From positions 18,187 through 82,186 of the forward strand of contig CAYGRU010000011.1 in the NCBI GenBank assembly GCA_964352385.1: a stretch of 64,000 nt of DNA, written 5' to 3'. The notes under the pieces were generated by a model. That model searched no databases and was not told the origin of the DNA. It saw only the letters and a list, made by a program, of their open reading frames with translations. Positions within the stretch are counted from its first letter, which is position 1; each line of letters begins with the position of its first letter. Below, one piece after another: positions 32,932-41,642 of the stretch. The stretch comes from Pikeienuella sp964352385 (lineage in GTDB: Bacteria > Pseudomonadota > Alphaproteobacteria > Rhodobacterales > Rhodobacteraceae). A program made the position numbers and the translations under genes.

Positions 32932-33690
32932 ATGAGACAGACCCTGATGCGAGCGCTATCCGCCCCGGCGGCGACCTTGGTCCTGTGTGCCGGGATTGCC
33001 AACCTCGCGGCTTCGGCTGCGGCGCAGCAGCGTGACTATGCGACCTGCGTCGACATGGCGACCATTGACCCGGAACGCACCGCGCTGGATGCGCGCGCGT
33101 GGTGGGAGGCAACCGGCGATCTGGCCGCGCGGCATTGTCAGGTGGTCGCCCTGTCGGAATTGGGCGCGACGAAGACCGCCGCCCTGATGCTGGACGAGAT
33201 CATCTTCTCGCCTGAAATCGACGACGCAGCGCGTCAGCCGCTGTTGATGCAGTCGGCGTCGCTCTGGCGGCAGATCGGCGATTTCGATGCCGCCCTGTCG
33301 GCGATGGACAACGCCCTCAAGATCAACGCCAGCGCCGACATCCACATCGAACGCGCGGCCTTGCTGGCCGAGACGCGCGATTGGGCCGGGGCGCGCAGCG
33401 ATCTTGATCGCGCATTGGCGCTGGACCCGCGCAATGACGATGCGCTGACATTGCGGGCCTCCGCCCGGCGGCGGCTGGACGATATGGAAGGGGCGCGGCG
33501 CGACGCGCTGCTGGCCATCGAATACCGCCCCGTCAGTTCGACCGCATGGTTCGAGCTGGGCATGGCGCAATTCGGCCTCGGCCAGAAGGATGGCGCACGC
33601 CGGTCCTGGCTGAAGGCCATCGACCTCGCCCCCGGCGGCCCCGCGGCCGCATTGGCCCGTGGTGCCTTGCAGGACATGGACGGCGGCTAG
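32932..33690 (+). CDS. Exported TPR-repeat protein
   Basis: A 252-residue protein with an N-terminal signal peptide (hydrophobic stretch LSAPAATLVLCAGIANLA, cleavage probably after AASAAAQ or nearby) followed by about five tetratricopeptide-like helical repeats, for example DWAGARSDLDRALALDPRND at about residues 143-162. Likely periplasmic, acting as a protein-interaction scaffold. No catalytic motif. The gene is divergent from the SDR gene with 43 bp between starts, and a good Shine-Dalgarno is lacking. Function unknown. Confidence 0.85.
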   Translation: MRQTLMRALSAPAATLVLCAGIANLAASAAAQQRDYATCVDMATIDPERTALDARAWWEATGDLAARHCQVVALSELGATKTAALMLDEIIFSPEIDDAARQPLLMQSASLWRQIGDFDAALSAMDNALKINASADIHIERAALLAETRDWAGARSDLDRALALDPRNDDALTLRASARRRLDDMEGARRDALLAIEYRPVSSTAWFELGMAQFGLGQKDGARRSWLKAIDLAPGGPAAALARGALQDMDGG

Positions 33691-33876
33691 TTCGACGCCT
33701 GAGTCGCACGAATCGGGCTGTCGATTCTTGCTGGCGAACCACATCAGCCTGAGCGCCGCAGCACCGATTATTTAACGGATTGTTAATCAACAGGATTCCA
33801 ACAGCGGCCTCACAGTTTCAGGGGAACCCAAAACTGCGGATGGAAAATGAAGCCGCATTTCGGAACGATGGAGAGC

Positions 33877-33895
33877 AGGTAACGATCTGTTAACT
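33877..33895. promoter_or_regulatory. Candidate lux-box-like inverted repeat
   Basis: AGGTAAC-GATCT-GTTAACT: two 7-bp half-sites matching in six of seven positions, 5-bp spacer, located just upstream of the ribosome site of the small ORF that precedes luxR. Length and layout suit a LuxR-type or other dimeric regulator. A weak call: spacing and half-site differ from the classical Vibrio lux box. Confidence 0.3.
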
Positions 33896-33915
33896 TTCAT
33901 TAAGGAAGAATGGCG

Positions 33916-34143
33916 ATGCAGGACCGGATTTTCGATACGCTTATGCTCGTCAGACGCTACGCAGCCGATCATGGGCTGGAAAATCTGACCGAGGAAATCG
34001 ACATCGCGCTTCTGGTGGCTGCGGAAGAACTGGATCGGCGAAAATCCGCCGTTACGGAGCCATCGCATGTCGGCACACATAAATCAGATCGTGGAAAGAC
34101 TATCCTCTATCCGCAACTTGTCCGAAATCGGCGCTATCATTGA
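33916..34143 (+). CDS. Small hypothetical protein overlapping the start of luxR
   Basis: A 75-residue predicted cytoplasmic protein, helical and charged in its first half (RIFDTLMLVRRYAADHGLEN), basic in its tail. I do not recognise a family. AGGA lies 9 nt before the ATG at 33916 (an ATG two codons earlier also exists). Its last 77 bp overlap the start of luxR in a different frame, so its translation could control access to the luxR ribosome site. The overlapped part may be non-essential and the real protein may be just an upstream ORF of the regulator. Confidence 0.5.
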   Translation: MQDRIFDTLMLVRRYAADHGLENLTEEIDIALLVAAEELDRRKSAVTEPSHVGTHKSDRGKTILYPQLVRNRRYH

Positions 34144-34855
34144 TGCGACGAGGCAAACCTATGATGTCGATCATGTCTATTATTACGCCGTATCGCTGGG
34201 CCTGAACGTCCCCTCGTTTCGCGACACGCTCGGCGGGGCGCTGACGCAGGACGCGGGGATCTGGCGACGCGAGGGTCGGTCGATCGGTGCGCTGTCCTAT
34301 TCGCCGGAATGGATCACCCACTATTTCGAATCGCGATTCGACGCGATCGACCCGGTGATGCTGAGCGCCGGGAACCGGTTCACCCCGATCAATTGGGCCG
34401 ATCTGGATTGGTCGGAGCGCGGGCCGCGCCAGTTCTTCGCCGAAGCCTTTGAAAACGGCATCGGCAATCAGGGTTACACCGTCCCGGTCCACGGCCCGCA
34501 CGGCCAGTTTGCTGTGTTCACGGTCAACAAGACCTGCAAGGCGGATACCTGGTCGCGCCTGTTGTCGGAACACAGCCGCGATTTCATCCTCTTGGCCCAT
34601 TTCATCCACCAGCAGGCGCTGCGGCTGGTGGGCGAGGGCACCGGCGGCCATCCCAGAACCCTGTCCGCCCGCGAACGCGACGCGATGCGGCTGCTTGCAG
34701 ACGGGTTCAGCCGGGCGCAGGCGGCGGAGGCGCTGGGCATTTCCGAGAATACCTTCCGCGTCTACATCGACAGCGCGCGTCACAAGCTGGGCGCGCTGAA
34801 CATCCCCCATGCCATCGCGCTGGCCGCCTATCGCGGGGTCATCACGCCGCAATAG
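34067..34855 (+). CDS. luxR: LuxR-family quorum-sensing regulator with autoinducer-binding domain
   Basis: A 262-residue transcription factor. Residues about 20-180 form the AHL-binding domain, including SYSPEWITHYFESRFDAIDP with the conserved Trp, Tyr and Asp that contact the signal. The C-terminal LuxR HTH is at about 198-260: LSARERDAMRLLADGFSRAQ then AAEALGISENTFRVYIDSAR. It binds acyl-homoserine lactone made by the adjacent LuxI and controls target promoters. It starts inside the 3-prime end of the small ORF and is followed by luxI after 76 bp. Whether it activates or represses cannot be told. Confidence 0.92.
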   Translation: MSAHINQIVERLSSIRNLSEIGAIIDATRQTYDVDHVYYYAVSLGLNVPSFRDTLGGALTQDAGIWRREGRSIGALSYSPEWITHYFESRFDAIDPVMLSAGNRFTPINWADLDWSERGPRQFFAEAFENGIGNQGYTVPVHGPHGQFAVFTVNKTCKADTWSRLLSEHSRDFILLAHFIHQQALRLVGEGTGGHPRTLSARERDAMRLLADGFSRAQAAEALGISENTFRVYIDSARHKLGALNIPHAIALAAYRGVITPQ

Positions 34856-34931
34856 GATTACGTTCAGCTTAACGCGAATTTTAGAGAGTTTCGCTAACAG
34901 CCGCTCCGACCCCCAAAACCGGAGCGCTGCC

Positions 34932-35564
34932 ATGAGAATCGACCTCGTCTATCGCGAGCATCTTCACCATTTTCCCCAACTGGCCGACGACATGCTGCGT
35001 GACCGTGGCATCCAGTTCAAGGAACGGCTCGGCTGGGACCTTCAGACCGATGCAAAGGGGCGGGAGCAGGATCGCTATGACCACCTCAACCCGCTTTACC
35101 TGATCGTCAGCGATGAAGCGGGGCGGCATCTCGGCTCCACCCGGTTGATGCCGACCACCGGGCCGACGATGATCGGCGACAGTTTCCGCCATCTGACCGG
35201 CGAGACCGAGATCACATCACCGCTGATCTGGGAGGTGACGCGATTCTTCGTCTCCGACCACGCCCACCGCCGGGTCGCACCGGCGCTGATGTGGGCCGGA
35301 TGCGCCTTTGCCACGTCGCATGGGATCACGGCCTTTCTGGGGGTGACCGGCGCCCACATGGTGCGGGTGTTCCGCGCCTGCGGCTGGCCGTCGGACATCA
35401 TCGGAACGGCCGACAGCCCGGAGGGGGACATCTGCGCCTGCCTCTGGCAGGTCACCACGGAACAGGCTGCGATCCTGCGCCGCAAGGCAGGCCTGCCGGA
35501 GGCGCAGCCATTGCCGAAAGTATTCGCCCCGCCGGCGGCGAAGGCCGGGCGGCGCGCGGCCTAG
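34932..35564 (+). CDS. luxI: Acyl-homoserine-lactone synthase
   Basis: A 210-residue autoinducer synthase that joins an acyl chain from acyl-ACP or acyl-CoA to S-adenosylmethionine and cyclises it to the lactone. Conserved LuxI residues are present: R25, F29 and W35 in the N-terminal SAM-binding region (RGIQFKERLGW), D47 and D50, R71 in GSTRLMP, and E101/R104 in WEVTRFFV. GGAG lies 7 nt upstream of the ATG at 34932; the frame extends upstream into luxR sequence without coding sense. It forms a pair with luxR. Acyl chain length cannot be inferred; no acyl-CoA or aryl specificity signature is evident. Confidence 0.94.
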   Translation: MRIDLVYREHLHHFPQLADDMLRDRGIQFKERLGWDLQTDAKGREQDRYDHLNPLYLIVSDEAGRHLGSTRLMPTTGPTMIGDSFRHLTGETEITSPLIWEVTRFFVSDHAHRRVAPALMWAGCAFATSHGITAFLGVTGAHMVRVFRACGWPSDIIGTADSPEGDICACLWQVTTEQAAILRRKAGLPEAQPLPKVFAPPAAKAGRRAA

Positions 35565-35690
35565 AAACGGCTGAGAGCGGCGAAATGACCGAAGGGCCGA
35601 AACCGACATTTTCGGCGCAAGAAAGTCTTTTTCCCGCATGCTGGCATCGCGCGCGCCGGTCGAATATCGTTGCGGCAGAGGAGCCGCAGC

Positions 35691-36941
35691 ATGACCTATT
35701 CCGTCTTCAAGATCCTGAAGGAAGGCCTGACCGGCAACAAGGGTTGGGCCCCGGTGTGGCGCGAGCCGCAGCCGAAATCCCATTACGATGTGGTCATCAT
35801 CGGCGGCGGCGGGCATGGCCTCGCGACCGCATGGTATCTCGCGCGCAATCACGGCATCACCAATGTCGCGGTGCTGGAGCGGGGTTATCTCGGGTCAGGC
35901 AATATCGGGCGGAACACGACGATCATCCGCTCCAACTACCTCCTCCCCGGCAACGAGCCGTTTTATGAACACTCGCTGAAGCTGTGGGAAGGGCTGGAGC
36001 AGGACATCAATTATAACGCGATGGTCAGCCAGCGCGGTGTGCTGAACCTCTGCCATTCAGACGCGCAGCGCGACGCCTATGCACGGCGTGGCAATGCCAT
36101 CCTGATGGCCGGTGCCGATGCGGAATTGCTGGACCGCGACGGCGTCCGCAAGATGGCCCCGTTCCTGAATTTCGATGATGAACGGTTTCCGATCACCGGC
36201 GGGCTGTTGCAGAAACGCGGCGGGTCGGTGCGCCATGATGCGGTCGCCTGGGGCTATGCCCGCGCCGCCGATGCGCGCGGCGTCGATCTGATCCAGAACT
36301 GCGAAGTGACCGGCATGATCCGCGAGGGCGACCGGATTGTGGGCGTCGAGACGACGCGCGGCACGATCCGCGCCAAGAAGGTTGCGATGGCGGCGGCGGG
36401 CCGGTCGGGCCAGGTTGCCGCGATGGCCGGGCTGCGCCTGCCGATCGAATCCCATGTCTTGCAGGCCTTCGTATCAGAAGGGTTGAAGCCGATCGTGCCC
36501 GGCGTCATCACCTTTGGCGCGGGGCATTTCTATGTCAGCCAGTCGGACAAGGGCGGCCTCGTCTTCGGCGGCGATATCGACATGTACAATTCCTATGCCC
36601 AGCGCGGAAACCTGCCTGTGGTGCAGGACGTGTGCGAGGGTGCGATGGCCCTTTTCCCCGCCATCGGCAAAGCGAAACTGCTGCGAAGCTGGGGCGGGAT
36701 CATGGACATGTCGATGGACGGCTCGCCGATCATCGACCGCGCACCGCTCGACGGACTCTACCTCAATTGCGGCTGGTGCTATGGCGGGTTCAAGGCGACG
36801 CCTGCCTCCGGCTGGTGCTTTGCGCATCTGATCGCCACCGACCAACCCCATGAAACAGCAGTGGAAATGCGGCTCGACCGGTTCGCGCGCGGCTACATGA
36901 TCGACGAAAAAGGGGTGGGCGCGCAGCCCAACCTGCATTGA
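35691..36941 (+). CDS. soxB: Sarcosine oxidase beta subunit
   Basis: A 416-residue catalytic subunit of heterotetrameric sarcosine oxidase, which demethylates sarcosine to glycine, formaldehyde (or 5,10-methylene-THF) and H2O2. The FAD site is VVIIGGGGHGLATAW; the His that binds FMN covalently in this family is probably H182 in SVRHDAVAWGYA. C-terminal GWCYGGFKATPASGW matches the substrate/FAD-side region. GAGGAG lies 7 nt upstream of the ATG at 35691. First gene of soxBDAG; it begins 126 bp after luxI, close enough for read-through but with room for its own promoter. Confidence 0.96.
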   Translation: MTYSVFKILKEGLTGNKGWAPVWREPQPKSHYDVVIIGGGGHGLATAWYLARNHGITNVAVLERGYLGSGNIGRNTTIIRSNYLLPGNEPFYEHSLKLWEGLEQDINYNAMVSQRGVLNLCHSDAQRDAYARRGNAILMAGADAELLDRDGVRKMAPFLNFDDERFPITGGLLQKRGGSVRHDAVAWGYARAADARGVDLIQNCEVTGMIREGDRIVGVETTRGTIRAKKVAMAAAGRSGQVAAMAGLRLPIESHVLQAFVSEGLKPIVPGVITFGAGHFYVSQSDKGGLVFGGDIDMYNSYAQRGNLPVVQDVCEGAMALFPAIGKAKLLRSWGGIMDMSMDGSPIIDRAPLDGLYLNCGWCYGGFKATPASGWCFAHLIATDQPHETAVEMRLDRFARGYMIDEKGVGAQPNLH

Positions 36942-36954
36942 GGAACACGGCGCG

Positions 36955-37206
36955 ATGAGGATCACCTGCCCCTGCTGCGGCCCGCGCATGGTCGAGGAAT
37001 ACACGATCATGGGCGACGCCAGTCTTCTGAACCGCCCGGAAGGCGGCGCTGATTACGAATACACCTATCTGCGCGACAACCCCGCCGGGCGGCATCGCGA
37101 ATTGTGGTATCATGAACAAGGCTGCCGAAGCTGGCTGGTGGTGGAGCGGGATACGACCACCCACGAAGTGTTCGGCACGGAACTCGTCAACAAGGTGGCA
37201 TCATGA
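36955..37206 (+). CDS. soxD: Sarcosine oxidase delta subunit
   Basis: An 83-residue small subunit. ITCPCCGPRMVEEYTIMGD at the N terminus and YHEQGCRSWLVVERDT later supply the Cys/His zinc ligands of the family. It lies between soxB (13-bp gap) and soxA (4-bp overlap), as in the canonical operon. It stabilises the tetramer; no catalytic role is known. Confidence 0.96.
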   Translation: MRITCPCCGPRMVEEYTIMGDASLLNRPEGGADYEYTYLRDNPAGRHRELWYHEQGCRSWLVVERDTTTHEVFGTELVNKVAS

Positions 37207-40148
37207 CCAGCAGCCGCCTGACCGCCGGGGGCCTGGTCGACCGGGCGAAGCCCCTGAATTTCACCTTCGATGGCAAGGCCTTTCAGGGCTTTCAGGGCGA
37301 TACCGTCGCCTCCGCCCTGCTGGCGAACGGCGTGCGGCTGATGGGTCGGTCGTTCAAGTATCACCGCCCGCGCGGTGTCCTGTCAGCGGGGCCGGAGGAA
37401 CCGAATGCCCTGATGACCATCGGCACCGGTGCGGATGCGGATCCCAACACCCGCGCGACCGTGCAGGAGGTGTATGCAGGGCTGACCGCCGCCAGCCAGA
37501 ACCATGTCGGATCGCTGCGCCATGACCTGATGGCGGTGAACGATCTGCTGAACGGGTTTCTGGGCGCGGGGTTCTATTACAAGACCTTCATGTGGCCCGC
37601 GAAGTTCTGGGAATCGGTCTACGAGCCGATCATCCGCCGGGCGGCGGGCCTTGGCGCATTATCGGGCGAGGCCGATCCGGCGCAATACGAACACGCCACG
37701 CGGCATTGCGACCTTCTGGTGATCGGCGCTGGCCCGGCGGGGTTGATGGCGGCACTGACGGCGGGGCGGGCAGGCGCGCGCGTCGTGCTGGCGGATGAGG
37801 ATTTTGCGCCCGGTGGCCGCCTCAACGGCGAAAGCCACGCGGTTGGCGGCATGTCGGGCGCTGCCTACGCGCAGCAGGTGATCGCTGAACTGAAAACCAT
37901 GCCGAATGTCACGGTGATGACGCGGACGACGGTGTTCGGCGTGTTCGACGGTGGCATCTACGGCGCGCTTGAACGGGTCGGCGAGCATATCGCGAAACCG
38001 AAACCCGATCTGCCCCGAGAGTGCCTGTGGAAGATCGTCGCCCGCCGCGCGATCCTCGCCGCCGGGGCCATTGAGCGGTCCATCGCGTTCGAAAACAACG
38101 ACCGCCCCGGCGTGATGCTGGCCGGGTCTGTGCGCACATACCTCAACCGCTATGCCGTCGCCCCCGGCCACCGCGCCGTGGTGTTCACCAACAACGACGA
38201 TGGCTGGCGCACAGCGCGCGATCTGCGCGCGGCGGGGGCGGATGTGGTCGCGCTGGTCGATACCCGACCCGGCGCGTTGCAGGATCATGGGTTTCGCGTC
38301 ATCCGGGGCGGGGCGGTCGCCGATACGGCGGGGCGGCACGGCGTCACCCATGCCACCCTGCGCCACCATTCCGGCACCGAGGACAGCGTGGTTGCCGACC
38401 TGATCGCTGTATCCGGCGGCTGGTCCCCCGCCGTGCACCTGACCTGTCATCTGGGCGGCAAGCCGGTCTGGCGGGACGACATCGCCGCCTTTGTCCCCGG
38501 CCCGAACCTGCCGCCGGGCATGACGGTCGCCGGGGCCGCCAAAGGCGAATATTCGACCGCCGCGTGCCTGCGCGCAGGGGCGGCGGCGGCCATTGCGGCG
38601 CTTGACCTTTCGGCCACTGCCGACCTGCCCGATGCGGAGGACGGCGCGACCGCCGTCACCCCGTTCTGGCAGGTCGCGGGCTGCAAGCGTGCCTGGGTCG
38701 ATCTTCAGAACGATGTGACGGTAAAGGATATCTCGCTGGCACATCAGGAGGGGTTCCGGTCAGTCGAGCATATGAAGCGTTACACCACGCTGGGCATGGC
38801 CACCGATCAGGGCAAGACGGCGAATGTGCCCGCGATTGCGCTGATGGCGTCGCTGACCGGCAAGACGATCGAGGAAACCGGCACCACCGTCTTTCGCCCG
38901 CCCTACACACCAGTGCCCATCGGGGCCTTCGGCGGGCGGCACCGGGGCAAGCATTTCCATCCGACGCGGCTCACCCCCTCCCACGATTGGGCGGCGGCGC
39001 ATGGCGGCGATTTCATTGAGACCGGCCTTTGGCTGCGCACGCAGTGGTTCCGCAAATCCGGCGAAAAGGGCTGGCGCGACAGCGTCGACCGCGAGGTTGT
39101 CACCGTGCGGTCGAAGGTCGGCATCTGCGATGTCACGACGCTGGGCAAGATCGACGTGCAAGGCGCGGATGCGGGCGCTTTCCTCGACCGGGTCTATCAG
39201 AATGCATTCTCCACCCTGCCGGTCGGGCGCTGCCGTTATGGCCTGATGCTGCGCGAGGACGGGATCGTCATGGATGACGGCACCTGTGCGCGGTTTGCCG
39301 ACGATCATTTTGTGATGACCACGACCACCGCGCAGGCCGGGCCGGTGATGCGGCATCTGGAATTCTGCCGCCAATGCCTCTGGCCCGATCTGGATGTGCA
39401 ACTGATCTCCGCCACCGAACAATGGGCGCAATATGCGGTCGCCGGTCCGCGCGCACGCGATCTTCTGCGCAAGCTGGTGGACAAGGATCACGACATTTCG
39501 AATGGCGCGTTCCCCTATATGGCCTGCGGGCAGATCACGGTTTGCGGCGGTGTCCCCGCCCGCCTTTTCCGCCTCTCGTTCTCTGGCGAACTGGCTTATG
39601 AGATCGCGGTGCCCTGCCGCTTTGGCCATGATCTGTTTGATGTGCTGATGAAGGCCGGTGCGGAGTATGGTGTGGAACCCTATGGGTTGGAGGCGCTCAG
39701 CGTTCTTCGGGTCGAGAAGGGTCACGCGGCGGGGAACGAACTGGACGGGCGCACGACAGCGGGCGACCTCGGCATGGGGGGCCTCGGTGCGAAAAAGCCG
39801 GGCGATTACATCGGCAAGGTCATGGCCCGGCGCGAAGGGCTGCAAGCCGTGGACCGGCCCGTCATGATGGGGTTCCGCCCGAAGGACCCGCAGGCGAAGC
39901 TGACCGCCGGGGCGCATTTTCTCGACATGAAGGCAGAGCCACGGATGACCAACGACCTCGGCTGGATGTCATCGGTCGCGTGGTCGCCGGAATTGCAAAG
40001 CTATATCGGCCTCGGTTTCATCAAGAATGGCAAGGTCCGGCTGGGCGAGACCGTGCGGGCATGGGACGGCGTGCGCGGCTCCGATATCGAGGTGGAGATT
40101 GTCAGCCCGCATTTCGTCGATCCAGAGGGAGGGCGCCTTCGTGGCTGA
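37203..40148 (+). CDS. soxA: Sarcosine oxidase alpha subunit
   Basis: A 981-residue multidomain subunit. The N-terminal ferredoxin-like region includes the KYHRPRGVLSAGPEEPNAL motif; a Rossmann domain begins at about residue 167 with LLVIGAGPAGLMAAL and binds NAD; the C-terminal half (from about residue 590) is a glycine-cleavage T-protein-like domain that binds tetrahydrofolate and takes the methyl-derived carbon (for example LSVLRVEKGHAAGNELDG). The family works as alpha-beta-gamma-delta tetramer. Its stop overlaps the GTG start of soxG. Confidence 0.97.
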   Translation: MTSSRLTAGGLVDRAKPLNFTFDGKAFQGFQGDTVASALLANGVRLMGRSFKYHRPRGVLSAGPEEPNALMTIGTGADADPNTRATVQEVYAGLTAASQNHVGSLRHDLMAVNDLLNGFLGAGFYYKTFMWPAKFWESVYEPIIRRAAGLGALSGEADPAQYEHATRHCDLLVIGAGPAGLMAALTAGRAGARVVLADEDFAPGGRLNGESHAVGGMSGAAYAQQVIAELKTMPNVTVMTRTTVFGVFDGGIYGALERVGEHIAKPKPDLPRECLWKIVARRAILAAGAIERSIAFENNDRPGVMLAGSVRTYLNRYAVAPGHRAVVFTNNDDGWRTARDLRAAGADVVALVDTRPGALQDHGFRVIRGGAVADTAGRHGVTHATLRHHSGTEDSVVADLIAVSGGWSPAVHLTCHLGGKPVWRDDIAAFVPGPNLPPGMTVAGAAKGEYSTAACLRAGAAAAIAALDLSATADLPDAEDGATAVTPFWQVAGCKRAWVDLQNDVTVKDISLAHQEGFRSVEHMKRYTTLGMATDQGKTANVPAIALMASLTGKTIEETGTTVFRPPYTPVPIGAFGGRHRGKHFHPTRLTPSHDWAAAHGGDFIETGLWLRTQWFRKSGEKGWRDSVDREVVTVRSKVGICDVTTLGKIDVQGADAGAFLDRVYQNAFSTLPVGRCRYGLMLREDGIVMDDGTCARFADDHFVMTTTTAQAGPVMRHLEFCRQCLWPDLDVQLISATEQWAQYAVAGPRARDLLRKLVDKDHDISNGAFPYMACGQITVCGGVPARLFRLSFSGELAYEIAVPCRFGHDLFDVLMKAGAEYGVEPYGLEALSVLRVEKGHAAGNELDGRTTAGDLGMGGLGAKKPGDYIGKVMARREGLQAVDRPVMMGFRPKDPQAKLTAGAHFLDMKAEPRMTNDLGWMSSVAWSPELQSYIGLGFIKNGKVRLGETVRAWDGVRGSDIEVEIVSPHFVDPEGGRLRG

Positions 40149-40716
40149 ATTCAGACTTGCGGCGCGTTCGGTTTTCGCAGCGGTCGGCGGGTGCCGGGTC
40201 GATGCGAAGGGCGTGATCTTCGACGAGGCCCCGGCCCGGTCGTTCCTCTCGCTCGCTGCCCGCACCGGGCAGGCGGATGCGCTCGCCGCTGCCATGAAGG
40301 CCGCTTTCGACATCGACCTGCCCGCGCCGGGACAGTTTGCGACCGCGAAGGGCGCGATGGCGCTGTTTTCCGGCCCCGGTCAGTGGTTCCTGTCCGCCGC
40401 AGAAGAAACCCTGTTGGGAAGGGTGCAGGACGCGGCGCAGGGCACGGGTTCAGTCACCGATCAATCCGACAGCTTTACCGCCCTCACCCTCAGCGGCCCC
40501 CGCGCGCGGGACGTGCTGATGCGACTCTCATCGCTCGATTTCGATGATCCCGCCTTCCCCACCGGCAGCACCGCCCGCACCCCGATGCAACAGATCGGCG
40601 TCATCGTGGCCCGCACCGGCGACGGCCCGGATTACCTGCTGAACACCCCCAGATCGACGGCGCGCGGCTTCGCCCATGATGTGAAGGTCGCCATCGCTGC
40701 GGTGCTGGCGCGATAA
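40141..40716 (+). CDS. soxG: Sarcosine oxidase gamma subunit
   Basis: A 191-residue subunit of the T-protein-like fold that packs against the alpha subunit near the folate site. Recognised by DQSDSFTALTLSGPRARDVL. The start is GTG at 40141, with GGGAGG 7 nt upstream and an 8-bp overlap with soxA; no better ATG exists. Last gene of the operon. Codon and length are normal for family members. Confidence 0.92.
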   Translation: MAEFRLAARSVFAAVGGCRVDAKGVIFDEAPARSFLSLAARTGQADALAAAMKAAFDIDLPAPGQFATAKGAMALFSGPGQWFLSAAEETLLGRVQDAAQGTGSVTDQSDSFTALTLSGPRARDVLMRLSSLDFDDPAFPTGSTARTPMQQIGVIVARTGDGPDYLLNTPRSTARGFAHDVKVAIAAVLAR

Positions 40717-40860
40717 GCGGCACCGACACCCCCACCCCGCACAACCCAAGGTAGACGACGCCACGTTCACCCCGATTTCCCCCGGAAACCGCAACGCAAT
40801 TCTTGCGCTGCACAACGATATGACGCTTATTTGACACTGGAACCCGTTCAAGGATGCTGG

Positions 40861-41616
40861 ATGACCACTGCCCCGACGCTCATCGCTGAAAACATCGTCA
40901 AGAGTTTCGGTGACAACGACGTGCTGAAGGGCGTGTCGGTCGAGGCGCGCAAGGGCGATGTGATTTCCATCCTCGGATCGTCGGGTTCCGGCAAGTCCAC
41001 CCTCCTGCGCTGCATCAACTTTCTGGAAACCCCGGATCGCGGACGGATCGTGCTGGAGGGGGAGGAAGTCCGCGTGTCCGAGGGCGGGCGGGCCGATGCG
41101 AAACAGATCACCCGGCTGCGCTGTCAGCTTGGATTCGTCTTTCAGCAGTTCAACCTCTGGTCCCATCTGACGGTTCTGGAGAACGTCACCGAGGGCCCGA
41201 TTCAGGTGCTGAACCGCGACCGGGCAGAGGCGCGGGATGAGGCGATGGCCGTGCTGGAAAAGGTCGGGATCGCCGAAAAGCACGCGATGTATCCCAGCCA
41301 GTTGTCCGGCGGCCAGCAGCAGCGCGTCGCCATCGCGCGCGCGCTCGCGATGCGCCCCAAGGCGCTGCTGTTCGATGAGCCGACCTCCGCGCTCGACCCC
41401 GAATTGGTGGGCGAGGTGCTGCGCGTCATGCGCGGGCTGGCGGAGGAGGGGCGCACAATGCTGGTCGTCACTCACGAAATGGGATTCGCGCGCGAAGTCT
41501 CGAACAAGGTCGTCTTTTTGCATCAGGGCCGCGTGGAGGAGGAGGGCACCCCTTCCGAGGTGTTTGAACATGCAAAATCCGAAAGGTGCCGGGCATTCCT
41601 CGCCAGCACCTTATGA
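40861..41616 (+). CDS. Amino-acid ABC importer ATPase (HisP/GlnQ type)
   Basis: A 251-residue nucleotide-binding protein of the polar amino acid uptake family. Walker A is GSSGSGKST, the signature is LSGGQQQRVAIARAL, Walker B is ALLFDEPTSALDP and the switch His is in VVTHEMGFA. AAGGA lies 6 nt upstream of the ATG at 40861. First gene of an importer operon: ATPase, solute-binding protein, two permeases. It directly follows the sarcosine oxidase operon (144 bp gap), so the substrate may be an amino acid or N-methylated amine; exact specificity unknown. Confidence 0.95.
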   Translation: MTTAPTLIAENIVKSFGDNDVLKGVSVEARKGDVISILGSSGSGKSTLLRCINFLETPDRGRIVLEGEEVRVSEGGRADAKQITRLRCQLGFVFQQFNLWSHLTVLENVTEGPIQVLNRDRAEARDEAMAVLEKVGIAEKHAMYPSQLSGGQQQRVAIARALAMRPKALLFDEPTSALDPELVGEVLRVMRGLAEEGRTMLVVTHEMGFAREVSNKVVFLHQGRVEEEGTPSEVFEHAKSERCRAFLASTL

Positions 41617-41642
41617 AACCGTCATCAACAGGGAGATATCTG

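Noticed and set aside
33691..33909. A gene upstream of the small luxR-linked ORF
   Set aside because: The 220 bp carry no ORF with ribosome site; only A/T-rich repeats such as TTAA-containing motifs, likely promoter sequence.
34869..34897. Possible lux box between luxR and luxI (GCGAA-11-TTCGC)
   Set aside because: Arms are only 5 bp and neighbouring bases do not match; no resemblance to a 20-bp lux box.
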